NCBI RefSeq assembly: GCF_003569045.1
Contig: NZ_BFCB01000001.1
Coordinates: forward strand, 403,189-467,188
Source of the DNA: Aggregatilinea lenta
Lineage (GTDB): Bacteria; Chloroflexota; Anaerolineae; Aggregatilineales; Aggregatilineaceae
Length of the DNA stretch: 64,000 nucleotides
Direction: 5' to 3'
Positions 1 to 8,312 of this stretch are shown piece by piece. The position numbers were made by a program, and so were the translations under genes. The notes below the pieces were generated by a model. It did not search any database. It was not told where the DNA came from and was given only the letters and a program-made list of their open reading frames with translations. How positions within the stretch are numbered: the first letter of the stretch is position 1; every line of letters begins with the position of its first letter.

Positions 1-490
1 CGGCAAAGGTCGTCGTGTGGCACCCGGCGCACACTTCCAGTCCCGGCTCCACGATCAGCGGCTCGTCGGGGTGGTTGGCCGGTGTCTCGCCGTGGCACGC
101 CTCGCAGGTCACGCCCTCGTGCGCGTACTCACCGGTGCGCGCGTCGAAATCGGTCGTGTGGCATTCGAGGCACATCGAGTCGTTGCTTTGCGCGTCCCAC
201 GCGGTTTGAAACACGGGATCGGCGTATGCCTGGGCGTGCGCGCCACCCTCCCACGCGCTGACCACATCCACATGGCAGTCGGCGCACGACTGCGGCTGCG
301 CTTCGGCAGTCCCTTCCAGCAGCATGTCCGTCGCCGGATCCGGCGACTCGACCGGTTCCGGCTCGGCGGTGATCTGGGGACTATCCCCCTGCGCGAAGGC
401 GCCTGTACTTGCCAATGCAGCGCCCGCCAGTCCAAATAAGAGTATGACCAGACCGCGCAGCAGCGCTTGACGAACCAGGGAGGCAGGCAT
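1..490 (-). CDS. Multiheme c-type cytochrome, N-terminal part (cut by window edge)
   Basis: The reading frame stays open from ATG 490-488 to the window edge, about 163 residues, so the 3' end is missing. It opens with a basic and hydrophobic signal peptide ending near ASTGAFAQ. Four heme-binding CxxCH motifs follow: CADCH, CLECH, CEACH and CAGCH. The layout resembles cytochrome c554-like multiheme proteins that carry electrons outside the cytoplasmic membrane. An AAGGGG ribosome site lies about 8 bases before the ATG. The gene starts only 13 bases after the LysR stop on the same strand, so the two are probably co-transcribed. Heme count and full function cannot be judged from this fragment. 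Confidence 0.85.
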   Translation of the reverse strand, partial: MPASLVRQALLRGLVILLFGLAGAALASTGAFAQGDSPQITAEPEPVESPDPATDMLLEGTAEAQPQSCADCHVDVVSAWEGGAHAQAYADPVFQTAWDAQSNDSMCLECHTTDFDARTGEYAHEGVTCEACHGETPANHPDEPLIVEPGLEVCAGCHTTTFA

Positions 491-503
491 CACTCACAAC
501 CCC

Positions 504-1424
504 TTAAAGAATGTGTTGGCGCAAAAGTTCATTTTCGGACGCAAAGGTGAAGTCCCAGAAGGCTTCTTGAGCTTCGGTGGTGCGGAAGCTGGTATTGCGG
601 GCCATATAGAGCCGCTGCACAGGCCGCAGCCCGGTCACCGGCACTTCGGCCACCAGCCCGGCGTGCAACGCCCATTCCGCCGCCGTGTACGACACGAAGC
701 CCGGCGCGACGCCTTCGACCACCGCCTGCACGATCGCCTCGGTATTCCACAGCGTCAGGCACGGCTGGAACATCTCGATGCTCATGTCGAACGCCGCCAG
801 CTCGCGGTTGAGCGTGATGCATGTGCCGGAGCCGGACTCGCGCAGCACCATCGGGTGGGCCAGCAGGTCTTCGGGGCACAGGCTCGCCGCCTTCGCCCAC
901 GGATGATCGAGCGGCGCGATGAGCACCAGCAGATCGTCCGAAAAATGCTGGTATTCAACCCCGCTGCGGGGCACTCGCAGGCTGCTCACGGCCAAATCCA
1001 CCTGGCCCGCGCACAGCCGTTCCAGCGCGTGCTCGCGCGCGCCCACGTAGCAGGTCATGTTCACGCTGGGATAGTGGTTGCGGAAGCGCGCCATGATCTT
1101 GGGCAGCACGTACTTGCCCGCCGCGGTGCTGCACCCGATCGTCAGGTGTCCCACCAACTGTCCCTGGTAAGCGGTGATGCTTTCCTCCAGCCGCTGCGCT
1201 TCGCGCAGCAGGTTGCGCACCATCGGCACCAGCGCCTCGCCCACCTCATTCAGGTGAATATTGCGCCCCGCCCGGTCGAACAACTGGGTATGCAGCCGGT
1301 TCTCCAGGGTCTGAATCTGCGCGCTGACGGCAGGCTGCGAGATCTGCAAGATCCGCCCTGCTTCTGAAAAGTTCTCGGTTTCGGCGGCGGTGAGAAAGAC
1401 CTGGAGTTCGTGTAGCTCTAGCAT
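504..1424 (-). CDS. LysR-family transcriptional regulator
   Basis: About 306 residues, the usual length for LysR regulators. The N-terminal winged helix-turn-helix (about residues 1-60) contains FSEAGRILQISQPAVSAQI, followed by a periplasmic-binding-protein-like effector domain from about residue 90 of the CysB/CbbR type. A longer frame to 1499 exists, but the internal ATG at 1424 begins directly before the conserved MLELHELQVFL start of the DNA-binding domain, so I prefer it. The gene lies between two cytochrome genes: divergent from the undecaheme gene and directly upstream of the truncated one. It most likely controls this redox locus. The effector cannot be read from sequence. Confidence 0.92.
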   Translation of the reverse strand: MLELHELQVFLTAAETENFSEAGRILQISQPAVSAQIQTLENRLHTQLFDRAGRNIHLNEVGEALVPMVRNLLREAQRLEESITAYQGQLVGHLTIGCSTAAGKYVLPKIMARFRNHYPSVNMTCYVGAREHALERLCAGQVDLAVSSLRVPRSGVEYQHFSDDLLVLIAPLDHPWAKAASLCPEDLLAHPMVLRESGSGTCITLNRELAAFDMSIEMFQPCLTLWNTEAIVQAVVEGVAPGFVSYTAAEWALHAGLVAEVPVTGLRPVQRLYMARNTSFRTTEAQEAFWDFTFASENELLRQHIL

Positions 1425-1584
1425 GTCGCGGCTCGCCACGATCCTTTTACGCTCAATCGCAGGCGGAATTCGGTGCGACTGTATTAAACCAAATTTCAAC
1501 GGGCATTGATACAGCCAAACATCATAAGAAAACCGGATAAATGTTAGTGCCTTGCATCACAAACTTCGATTAAACTGTGAATTA

Positions 1585-1598
1585 GTGAGAATTCTCAC
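1585..1598. promoter_or_regulatory. Perfect 14-bp palindrome between divergent LysR and cytochrome genes
   Basis: GTGAGAATTCTCAC is a perfect inverted repeat lying 21 bases before the ATG of the undecaheme cytochrome and about 160 bases before the LysR start. Its place in a divergent intergenic region makes it a candidate operator, perhaps for the LysR protein. It does not fit the simple T-N11-A LysR box, so another regulator is possible. Confidence 0.4.
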
Positions 1599-1619
1599 AC
1601 GCACCGATCCGGAGTCTTT

Positions 1620-3392
1620 ATGCAAAAGTTATTTAGGCCCTGGTTTTTGGGGGCGCTCGGCAGTGCGCTCATTCTGGCCGCCCTGGCGAGCTGTTCCCCG
1701 GATACATCGGCCCCGGACCTGAACGAAGCGGCGCGCGACGAACGCGCTCGCCAGACTCAGGTAGGCCCGCCACCTACCCCGATCGCGCTGGTGCCCGAAT
1801 CGACGGTGCTCGCGATGGCGACGCCCAACACCACGGACGCGATCTGCCTGGACTGCCACAGCAACGAAGAGCTGCTGCGCGAGCTGGCCGTCGAGGACAA
1901 CGAACCGGAGAGCCTGTCTTCAGGCCCTGGCTGAGGTGGCTCGGTGCCTCCGGTGGAGGCCTGGGAGCGCGTCTACGTAGACGCCGAGACTTATACCACT
2001 ACTGACGTTCATGCATTCATCGGCTGCACGGCGTGTCATGGCGGCACGACGTCCTACAATATGGACGAGGCGCACACGGGTATGCTCGAAGACCCGTCCG
2101 CCGATCCGGTTGCGGGCTGCGGAAGCTGCCACCCGAACATCGCGCCCTACGCCGCCGAAAGCCTGCACATGACCCTGGAGGGCTACGACACCGCTCTACA
2201 CCAGCGCAGCGATCCCGCCAACTACGAGACGTTGGAGCAGATGGAAACCTACCACTGCAACAACTGTCACGCGACCTGCGGTGACTGCCACGTCAGCCAG
2301 CCGGACTCGGTGGGCGGTGGCCTGCTGGAAGGGCACGTCTTTGTCCAGACGCCGCCCATGAGCCAGACCTGCACTGCCTGCCACGGCAGCCGCGTCAAAA
2401 ACGAGTACTACGGCCTGAACGAAGGCATTCCCGGCGACGTGCACCTGCGCGAAGCGCGTATGGCCTGCGTGGACTGCCATACCAGCGCGGAGATGCACGG
2501 GCTGCCGCCGTTCGACCAGGAAGAACACCGCTACGACGCGCCGCAGTCGCCCACGTGCGAATCGTGCCACGAAGATCAGATCGGTGTGGGGTCGGGCATC
2601 CCGGAGCACGAAGTGCACGGCACGGACCTGCTGTCGTGCCAGGTCTGCCACAGCACCGACTACACCAACTGCACGAACTGCCACGTGGACCGCACCGAAG
2701 ACGACGTGCCGTACTACTCGGTCGAGGAGCACTGGACGACCTTCCTGATCGGCCAGAACCCCGACCGCACCACGGATCGCCCGTACAAGTACGTCACGGT
2801 GCGCCACGTCCCGGTCGATATCGACTCGTTCAGCGCCTACGGCGACGACCTGCTGAACAATTTCCTGAACCGCCCAACGTGGTCCTATGCGACGCCGCAT
2901 AACACGCAGCTCGACACCGAGCAGGCGCTGACCTGTACCAACTGCCACGATAATGACGATGTCTTCCTGACGGCGGACAAGGTCGCGCCCGCCGAGCTTG
3001 AAGCGAATCACAGCGTCATCGTCGAGGCTGCGCCCGCTTTCCCCGAAGGCTACGAGGACTATCTGGCGACACAGGAACCGGCAGCGGAAACGCCTGCCGA
3101 GGGCGCGGGCAGCGGCGAGACGTCCGGCGATGCGGGCTTCTGGGGCAGCGACGACAGCGCCACGGAAGACGAAGTGGAATCCGGTGACGCGGGTTTCTGG
3201 GGCGCGGACGAGAGCAGCGCTCCGGCGGAAACGCCCGCGGGTGATGAGTCGTTCTGGGGCGACGCCCCCGACGCCGAAAGCACCGCCGCGCCGTCTGGCG
3301 ATGAGAGTTTCTGGGGCAGCGAGAGCGCTCCGGCAGGGGGCGAGGCTGTCGCCACGCCGCCTGCCACCGATGCGGATTTTTGGGGCGGTTAG
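1620..3392 (+). CDS. Undecaheme lipoprotein cytochrome c with in-frame TGA (probable selenocysteine at residue 105)
   Basis: The frame runs from ATG 1620 through one TGA at 1932-1934 to TAG at 3392, which gives 590 residues if TGA is decoded. Residues 1-25 form a lipoprotein signal (LASC, lipid Cys25). CLDCH at 76-80 precedes the TGA; ten more CxxCH motifs follow (CTACH, CGSCH, CNNCH, CGDCH, CTACH, CVDCH, CESCH, CQVCH, CTNCH, CTNCH), 11 hemes in all. The codon context is GPG-U-GGS. The downstream part alone has no export signal, yet heme attachment requires export, so the two parts must be made as one protein to work. A GTG at 1944 could start the second part after a GAGG, but that product would stay in the cytoplasm. 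The acidic C-terminus carries five FWG motifs. Followed at 73 bases by an exported rhodanese. Alternatives are a nonsense mutation or a sequencing error. Confidence 0.75.
1932..1968 (+). promoter_or_regulatory. Candidate bacterial SECIS element after in-frame TGA
   Basis: Right after TGA 1932-1934, GCCTCC (1946-1951) pairs perfectly with GGAGGC (1955-1960) around a GGT loop, 17 bases past the TGA. An outer GCTC (1939-1942) can pair with GAGC (1965-1968). Bacterial SECIS hairpins sit at roughly this distance and carry a G at the start of the apical loop for SelB recognition. The match was made by eye; no folding program was run. Confidence 0.6.
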
Positions 3393-3465
3393 CGCCGCCC
3401 CTTGATCAATGATCGAAGAATGTTTCGAACGATTGTTTACAGCATATCGCGGAGGAAGAAAACCC

Positions 3466-5130
3466 ATGCGTAAGTTCGTATCCTTGCTTTTGGCGCTGGT
3501 GCTGGCGCTCCCGCTGGCACTGCCCTTTGCACCCGCCCTGGCGCAGGCTGACGCTGTCGTCAGCCGCCTGGAGGCGTACAACGCCAACCTGCCTGCCGGG
3601 TATGGCAACGTCAGTGCTGACGACCTCGTCGTCGAGCTGGCCGAAAGTGCCGATCTCACTATCGTGGACGTGCGTGAGGTGGACGAGTATGACGGCGGCC
3701 ACATCGAGGGCGCGATCAACGTCCCGATCCGCACCCTGGCCCAGAACCTCGACCTGCTGCCCGACCTCGACGCGAAGATCGTGGTCGTCTGCGGCTCGGC
3801 GTTCCGCTCGGCCATCGGCATGACCTCGCTGCAAATCCTGGGCTACACCGATGTCCGCAGCATGAGCGGCGGCATGGGGGCCTGGAACGAACTCGGGTAC
3901 GCCACCGTCACCGAGCCAACCGAAGCCGAAGCAGGCACTGCTCCTGAGATCGACGCGGACGTGCTGGCCGCCGTCGACGCCGAGCTGTCCAACCTGCCTG
4001 CCGGGTATGGCGGCATCAAGGCCGAAGACCTCAACGTCAAGCTGACCGAAGCTGCGCCGGACATGTTGATCGACGTGCGCACGCCGGACGAGTGGGCGAC
4101 GGGCTACATCGCGGGCGCGACGCACATGCCGCTGGCCGAGTTGATGAGCTTCGCGGGCGACCTGCCGGAAGATAAGGCCGCCGATCTCGTGATCTACTGC
4201 GCCAGCGGTCACCGGGGCAACATGGCCGCGACCATGCTGCGCACACTGGGCTACACCAACGTTCTGAACCTGTCCGGCGGCATCAAGGCCTGGCAGTCGG
4301 CGGGCCTGCCCATCGAAGGCGCGGCCCCGGCGGAAGAAAGCGCCGAAGCCGCTTCGTTCAGCATCGAGACGGTACTGGCCGATACCATCGCGGCGATGCC
4401 CGCCAGCTTCAACGCTGTGCGCGCCGCCGACCTGTTCACCGAGCTTGAAGCGACCCCCGACCTGCCGCTGATCGACGTGCGCACGCCGGACGAGTACGCT
4501 GAAGGCCACTTCGCGGGCGCGATCAACGTGCCGCTGACCGAACTGACCGATCACCTCGATCTGCTGCCCGCGCAGGACGTCAGCTTCGTGGTGTACTGCG
4601 GCAGCGCCCACCGTTCCGCGATGGCGACCTTCCTGCTCGACCTGCTCGGCTACAGCGACGTTCGCAGCATGCTGGGCGGTTTCAAGGTCGGTGCGGATGC
4701 GGGCATCCCCACCAGCACCGACGCGGTTGAAGCTGCTGCCGGAACCGCACCGGAAATCGACGCGGATCTGTTCGCCGCCATCGACGCCTACGTGAAGGCG
4801 ATCCCCGCCGGGTACGGCACGATCAGCGCGGACGATCTGAACGTGGCGCTGGTCGAAGCGGCCCCCGCACTGGTCGACGTCCGCACCGCCGCCGAGGTGG
4901 AACAGGGCAAGATCGAAGGCGCGATTGCCATTGAGCTGCGCGACCTGATGACCGCGCAGGATCAGTGGCCGCAGGACAAGGCCCAGGCCATCGTGGTCTA
5001 CTCCGGCGAGAACCATCGCGGCGCGATGGCGATGGTCGCCCTGCAGTTGATGGGCTACGAAGACGTGAAGACGCTGGCCGGTGGTCTGCCCGCCTGGGCG
5101 GCGAAGGAATACCCGGTCGTCACGGGCTGA
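3466..5130 (+). CDS. Exported protein with four tandem rhodanese domains
   Basis: 554 residues. The start at 3466 has GGAGGAAG eight bases upstream and begins a clear signal peptide ending near APALAQA, so the upstream ATG at 3409 is unlikely. Four rhodanese-like domains follow, each introduced by a related segment such as PAGYGNVSADDL. Active-site loops are CGSAFRS, CASGHRG, CGSAHRS and, in the last domain, SGENHRG, where the catalytic Cys is replaced by Ser. The protein would act outside the cytoplasm as a sulfur carrier or sulfurtransferase. It lies directly behind the undecaheme cytochrome and is probably in its operon, which points to sulfur- or selenium-linked electron transfer. The exact substrate is unknown. 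Confidence 0.9.
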   Translation: MRKFVSLLLALVLALPLALPFAPALAQADAVVSRLEAYNANLPAGYGNVSADDLVVELAESADLTIVDVREVDEYDGGHIEGAINVPIRTLAQNLDLLPDLDAKIVVVCGSAFRSAIGMTSLQILGYTDVRSMSGGMGAWNELGYATVTEPTEAEAGTAPEIDADVLAAVDAELSNLPAGYGGIKAEDLNVKLTEAAPDMLIDVRTPDEWATGYIAGATHMPLAELMSFAGDLPEDKAADLVIYCASGHRGNMAATMLRTLGYTNVLNLSGGIKAWQSAGLPIEGAAPAEESAEAASFSIETVLADTIAAMPASFNAVRAADLFTELEATPDLPLIDVRTPDEYAEGHFAGAINVPLTELTDHLDLLPAQDVSFVVYCGSAHRSAMATFLLDLLGYSDVRSMLGGFKVGADAGIPTSTDAVEAAAGTAPEIDADLFAAIDAYVKAIPAGYGTISADDLNVALVEAAPALVDVRTAAEVEQGKIEGAIAIELRDLMTAQDQWPQDKAQAIVVYSGENHRGAMAMVALQLMGYEDVKTLAGGLPAWAAKEYPVVTG

Positions 5131-5152
5131 ACGTGATTTAAGCTGTTTTATG

Positions 5153-5184
5153 GGACCCCGGCGTAACGGCTGGGGTCCTGTTTT
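5153..5184 (+). terminator. Rho-independent terminator after rhodanese gene
   Basis: GGACCCC (5153-5159) pairs with GGGGTCC (5172-5178) and is followed by TGTTTT. It closes the cytochrome-rhodanese unit. Confidence 0.75.
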
Positions 5185-5196
5185 AGGAAGGGCAAG

Positions 5197-7089
5197 ATGC
5201 GTTTAAAAGCCGTGCTGCTGATCGTCGCGGGCCTGCTGATCGTCGGCCTGGCCGCGGCCCCGGTCATCGCCCAGGGCGATGACACCTCGCTGCCGCCCAT
5301 CACCGCCGAAAACATCGGTCTGCTCCACCAGCTCCGAATTCTGAACGACGTGCACGCCTGGAACGCTGCGTGGTCCCCGGCAGGCGATCAACTGGCGGTG
5401 GGCACGCTCGACGGCGTGCTGATCTGCCGCTGCGACACGTTCGACAGCCCGCAGCAGCTTTTGCCGGGCGTGAACGCCTACCGGCTGGCCTACTCGCCGG
5501 ACGGCGCGCGGCTCGCGGTGGGCACGACCGGCAGCCCGGCCCGTGTGATGGTGCTCGACATGACCACGCAGACCCTGGCCTACGAGGTCGAGGTCGAGGC
5601 GGGCGTGAGCAGCCTGGCCTATTCACCGGACGGCACGCAGATCGCCGCCGGGCTGGACCGGGGATACGGCGTCGTGGTGCTTGATGCCGCAACGGGAAGC
5701 GAGATCGCGCGTTATGCGTCGGAAGTGCCGGTCGAGACGCTCGAATTCACGCCGGACAGCGCCGCGCTGATTTACCCCTCCGCCGAAGATATGCTGCGCC
5801 GCCAACCGCTGGCGGACGCGCCCGGCGTGGACGTCAACACATCGTGCACCGTCACAGATTTGAGCATCTCGCCGGACGGCACGCGGTTGATCGCTTCCAC
5901 CTTCGAGTGCTGCGTGAACATGATGGACCTGCAAACGGGCGCGATCCTCTACGCGACCACCTGCGGGCCGTCCTTCGCGGTGGACTTCAACGGCGATGGT
6001 AGCCTCTTCGTCGTGGGCAACATCGACGGCACGCTGCACTTCATCGACACGGCCACCGGGCAGGAACTCACCTACGAGGTCCCCGCCGCCACGCCCGGCG
6101 CAGCGCCAATCACGCGGCTGGCAACCTTCACTGCGCACCACGACCAGATCACGTATCTGAGCGTGCACCCGGATGGCACGCGCATCGTGACGGTCGGGCT
6201 GGACAACACCGTGCGCGTGTTTGGCGTGGAAGTCGAGCCTGAGGCGGCGACGCCGTGCGGCGTGGACGAGATCCCCGAAGGCGACCCGGTCGGCCTGATC
6301 GCCATGCACGCGCAGCCGCTCGCCGGGGGACCGGGCGACATCACCGCCGTGCAGGCATGGTGCGGCAAGCACAGCGGCCTGATTGCGGGCGCGCTGTACC
6401 CCGCGTGGTCATCGGACGGGGAGCAGATCGCGTTCCAGCGCGTCGATCCGGCCACGGGGCAGCTCGCAGGGCTGTGGATCGCGGACGAGGACGGTAATGG
6501 AGCGCACGCCGTGCCCGGCACGCAGCCGGACGACCGCGCGCCGTCGTGGTCGCCGGATGGGGCACAGATCGTATTCGAGGGCGCGCGCGACGGCGCGGCG
6601 GGCCTCTACATCACCGATCTGGACGCGGGCACAACCGCGCCGCTGCTGGTCAGCGACACGATCGCCTACGCGCGGCCCGTGTGGTCGCCAGCGGGGGATC
6701 GTATCGCGTACCTCGTGCAGCAGGGCGGCGGCAGCCAGTTGTTCACGGTCAAACCGGATGGCAGCGCCCCGGCGCGCGTCGGGGACCTGGACGGCGTGCT
6801 GAGCGCCAACTGGTCGCCGGACGGCACGCAGCTTGTGGCGGCGGTCCAGGTGACGCCGTTCACGTCGAGCATCGTCACGATCGATGCGGCCAGCGGCGCA
6901 GCGACCCCGCTCACCGAAGGCGCGGCGGATACGGTCCCGGTGTGGTCGCCGGACGGCGCGTACATCGCGTTCGTGCGCGGCGACACGCTGATGATCGTGC
7001 GCAGTACGGGCGAAGACGAGCGCCTCGTGGTACGCCTGCCGGAGTCGGCGGGCAGCACCGGCCTGTCGTGGCGCGCCGCCATCGACTGA
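5197..7089 (+). CDS. Exported WD40 / TolB-like beta-propeller protein
   Basis: 630 residues with a signal peptide ending near APVIAQ. The first half has WD40-like blades (AWSPAGDQLAVG, AYSPDGARLAVG, AYSPDGTQIAAG). The second half has TolB/PD40-type blades with repeated WSPDG motifs, so the protein probably folds as two propellers. Such proteins act as extracytoplasmic scaffolds; no catalytic motif is visible. A GGAAGGG ribosome site precedes the ATG. The gene follows a terminator, so it is probably its own unit, and it ends before another terminator at 7116. The mature N-terminus (LPPITAENIGLLHQL) resembles that of the WD40 protein at 32815-34149, suggesting paralogy. Function unknown. Confidence 0.85.
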   Translation: MRLKAVLLIVAGLLIVGLAAAPVIAQGDDTSLPPITAENIGLLHQLRILNDVHAWNAAWSPAGDQLAVGTLDGVLICRCDTFDSPQQLLPGVNAYRLAYSPDGARLAVGTTGSPARVMVLDMTTQTLAYEVEVEAGVSSLAYSPDGTQIAAGLDRGYGVVVLDAATGSEIARYASEVPVETLEFTPDSAALIYPSAEDMLRRQPLADAPGVDVNTSCTVTDLSISPDGTRLIASTFECCVNMMDLQTGAILYATTCGPSFAVDFNGDGSLFVVGNIDGTLHFIDTATGQELTYEVPAATPGAAPITRLATFTAHHDQITYLSVHPDGTRIVTVGLDNTVRVFGVEVEPEAATPCGVDEIPEGDPVGLIAMHAQPLAGGPGDITAVQAWCGKHSGLIAGALYPAWSSDGEQIAFQRVDPATGQLAGLWIADEDGNGAHAVPGTQPDDRAPSWSPDGAQIVFEGARDGAAGLYITDLDAGTTAPLLVSDTIAYARPVWSPAGDRIAYLVQQGGGSQLFTVKPDGSAPARVGDLDGVLSANWSPDGTQLVAAVQVTPFTSSIVTIDAASGAATPLTEGAADTVPVWSPDGAYIAFVRGDTLMIVRSTGEDERLVVRLPESAGSTGLSWRAAID

Positions 7090-7115
7090 ACCACCCGATT
7101 TTCTGCGATTTTACC

Positions 7116-7148
7116 AGCGGCGATCTTGCATAGATCGCCGCTTTGGTT
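7116..7148 (+). terminator. Rho-independent terminator after WD40/TolB gene
   Basis: AGCGGCGATC (7116-7125) pairs with GATCGCCGCT (7133-7142), ten perfect base pairs, followed by a T-rich TTTGGTTG stretch. Confidence 0.75.
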
Positions 7149-7194
7149 GTATCGTCACGGCAGATCCCTGCGCTGATTCCTTGAGGAGACGACC

Positions 7195-7968
7195 ATGCCT
7201 CAGTTTGCACGCTATTCCACGCCGACCGGCCTGTTGTGGGGCCTCGTCATCGACAATGTGATCCACGAATGGGACGGCGATCCGCTGGCGCTGACCGCCA
7301 AACCGTCGCCGGGCGAGGCGCTGTTCGCGGTGGACGCCGCGCCGCTGGTCGCACCTGCCACGCCGAGCAAAATCGTCGCGGTGGGGCGCAACTACGCCGC
7401 GCACGCCGCCGAGCATCAGGCCGACGTGCCCGACGAGCCGATGTTGTTCCTCAAGCCCTCGACCGCGATCCTCGCCCCCGGCGCGACGATCCAGATCCCG
7501 GCGGGGATCGGGCGCGTGGACGAAGAAGCGGAGTTGGCCGTGATCATCGGGCGGACGGCGCACAAGGTCCGCCGCGAGGACGCGCTCGATTACGTGCTGG
7601 GCTACACCTGCGCCAACGACGTCAGCGCGCGCGTCTTCCAGAAGAAGGACGGGCAGTGGGGCCGCGCGAAGGGCTTCGACACGTTCTGCCCGCTTGGCCC
7701 GATCATCAACACGGACCTGAACCCGTCCGACCTGCTCGTGCGCGGCTGGATCGGGGACCGGATGGTGCAGGAGGACCGCACGTCGAGCATGGTCTTCGAC
7801 GTGCCCGCGCTGATCGCGTTCATCAGCGGCGTGATGACGCTGCTGCCCGGCGACGTGATCCTGACCGGCACGCCTGCGGGCGTCAGCGAGCTGCACGACG
7901 GCGACACCGTGCGCGTCGAGATCGAGGGCATCGGCACGCTGCGGAACGGGGTGAGGGTGGGGGAATAA
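7195..7968 (+). CDS. Fumarylacetoacetate hydrolase-family enzyme
   Basis: 257 residues, typical of the compact FAH fold. Family landmarks are VGRNYAAHAAE, PMLFLKP, the metal-binding DEEAELAVIIGR pair, CANDVSAR and KGFDTFCPLGP. These enzymes use a divalent metal to hydrolyse acylpyruvates or decarboxylate dicarboxylic keto acids in aromatic and amino-acid breakdown; the exact substrate cannot be told from sequence. A GAGGAG site sits seven bases before the ATG. No other catabolic gene is adjacent, so the pathway is open. It converges on the antitoxin-like gene, with five bases between the stops. Confidence 0.9.
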   Translation: MPQFARYSTPTGLLWGLVIDNVIHEWDGDPLALTAKPSPGEALFAVDAAPLVAPATPSKIVAVGRNYAAHAAEHQADVPDEPMLFLKPSTAILAPGATIQIPAGIGRVDEEAELAVIIGRTAHKVRREDALDYVLGYTCANDVSARVFQKKDGQWGRAKGFDTFCPLGPIINTDLNPSDLLVRGWIGDRMVQEDRTSSMVFDVPALIAFISGVMTLLPGDVILTGTPAGVSELHDGDTVRVEIEGIGTLRNGVRVGE

Positions 7969-7973
7969 AGCTG

Positions 7974-8210
7974 CTACTGCTGCGCGTCGCTGCCCAGCCA
8001 AAATTCATCGGGCAGCGGCGCGTCAAAATCCTCGCTGATCCAGCCGCCGGGATGTAAACCCGGTATGCGCTTTCCTACGCTTGCCGGTGCAAGACGCGCT
8101 AAGGGCTTATCTCCATCCATAAGAACGATCTCTGTGCCCTCACGGACAAGATCAAGTAGTTCTTTCAGATTCGCTTCCGCTTCCTGAACCTCTATGGACT
8201 TCGCTCCCAT
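7974..8210 (-). CDS. Phd/YefM-like type II antitoxin, apparently orphan
   Basis: 78 residues. The N-terminal part (SIEVQEAEANLKELLDLV, then GTEIVLMDGDKPLARLAP) matches the prevent-host-death antitoxin fold, which binds DNA as a dimer and neutralises a partner toxin through its C-terminus. The usual PIN or Doc toxin gene just downstream is missing, because the next gene is the convergent FAH enzyme. Upstream, 102 bases away and divergent, lies the EVE/nuclease-like gene. The C-terminus is acidic and aromatic (WISEDFDAPLPDEFWLG), as expected for a toxin-binding tail. It may be a relic, act in trans, or regulate its neighbour. Confidence 0.75.
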   Translation of the reverse strand: MGAKSIEVQEAEANLKELLDLVREGTEIVLMDGDKPLARLAPASVGKRIPGLHPGGWISEDFDAPLPDEFWLGSDAQQ

Positions 8211-8312
8211 TTCTACTCGCTCTTAATTTCACCTATCCGTACTTACTTTCCTACATCCAAGCAGAGTTATACACTATACGCTAGGCATATAGTACCAGAA
8301 CTTGGAGACAAA

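Noticed and set aside
1944-3392. Separate cytochrome gene starting at GTG 1944
   Set aside because: It has a GAGG upstream, but the product would lack any export signal while carrying ten heme motifs. The same frame continues upstream through the TGA to a lipoprotein signal.
2196-3821. 541-codon open frame antisense to the cytochrome gene
   Set aside because: It lies opposite a gene with eleven ordered heme motifs. Its own translation is low-complexity Arg/Val/Ala with no domain.
3406-5016. 536-codon open frame antisense to the rhodanese gene
   Set aside because: Mirror of the repeated rhodanese domains in high-G+C DNA; no ribosome site or known motif.
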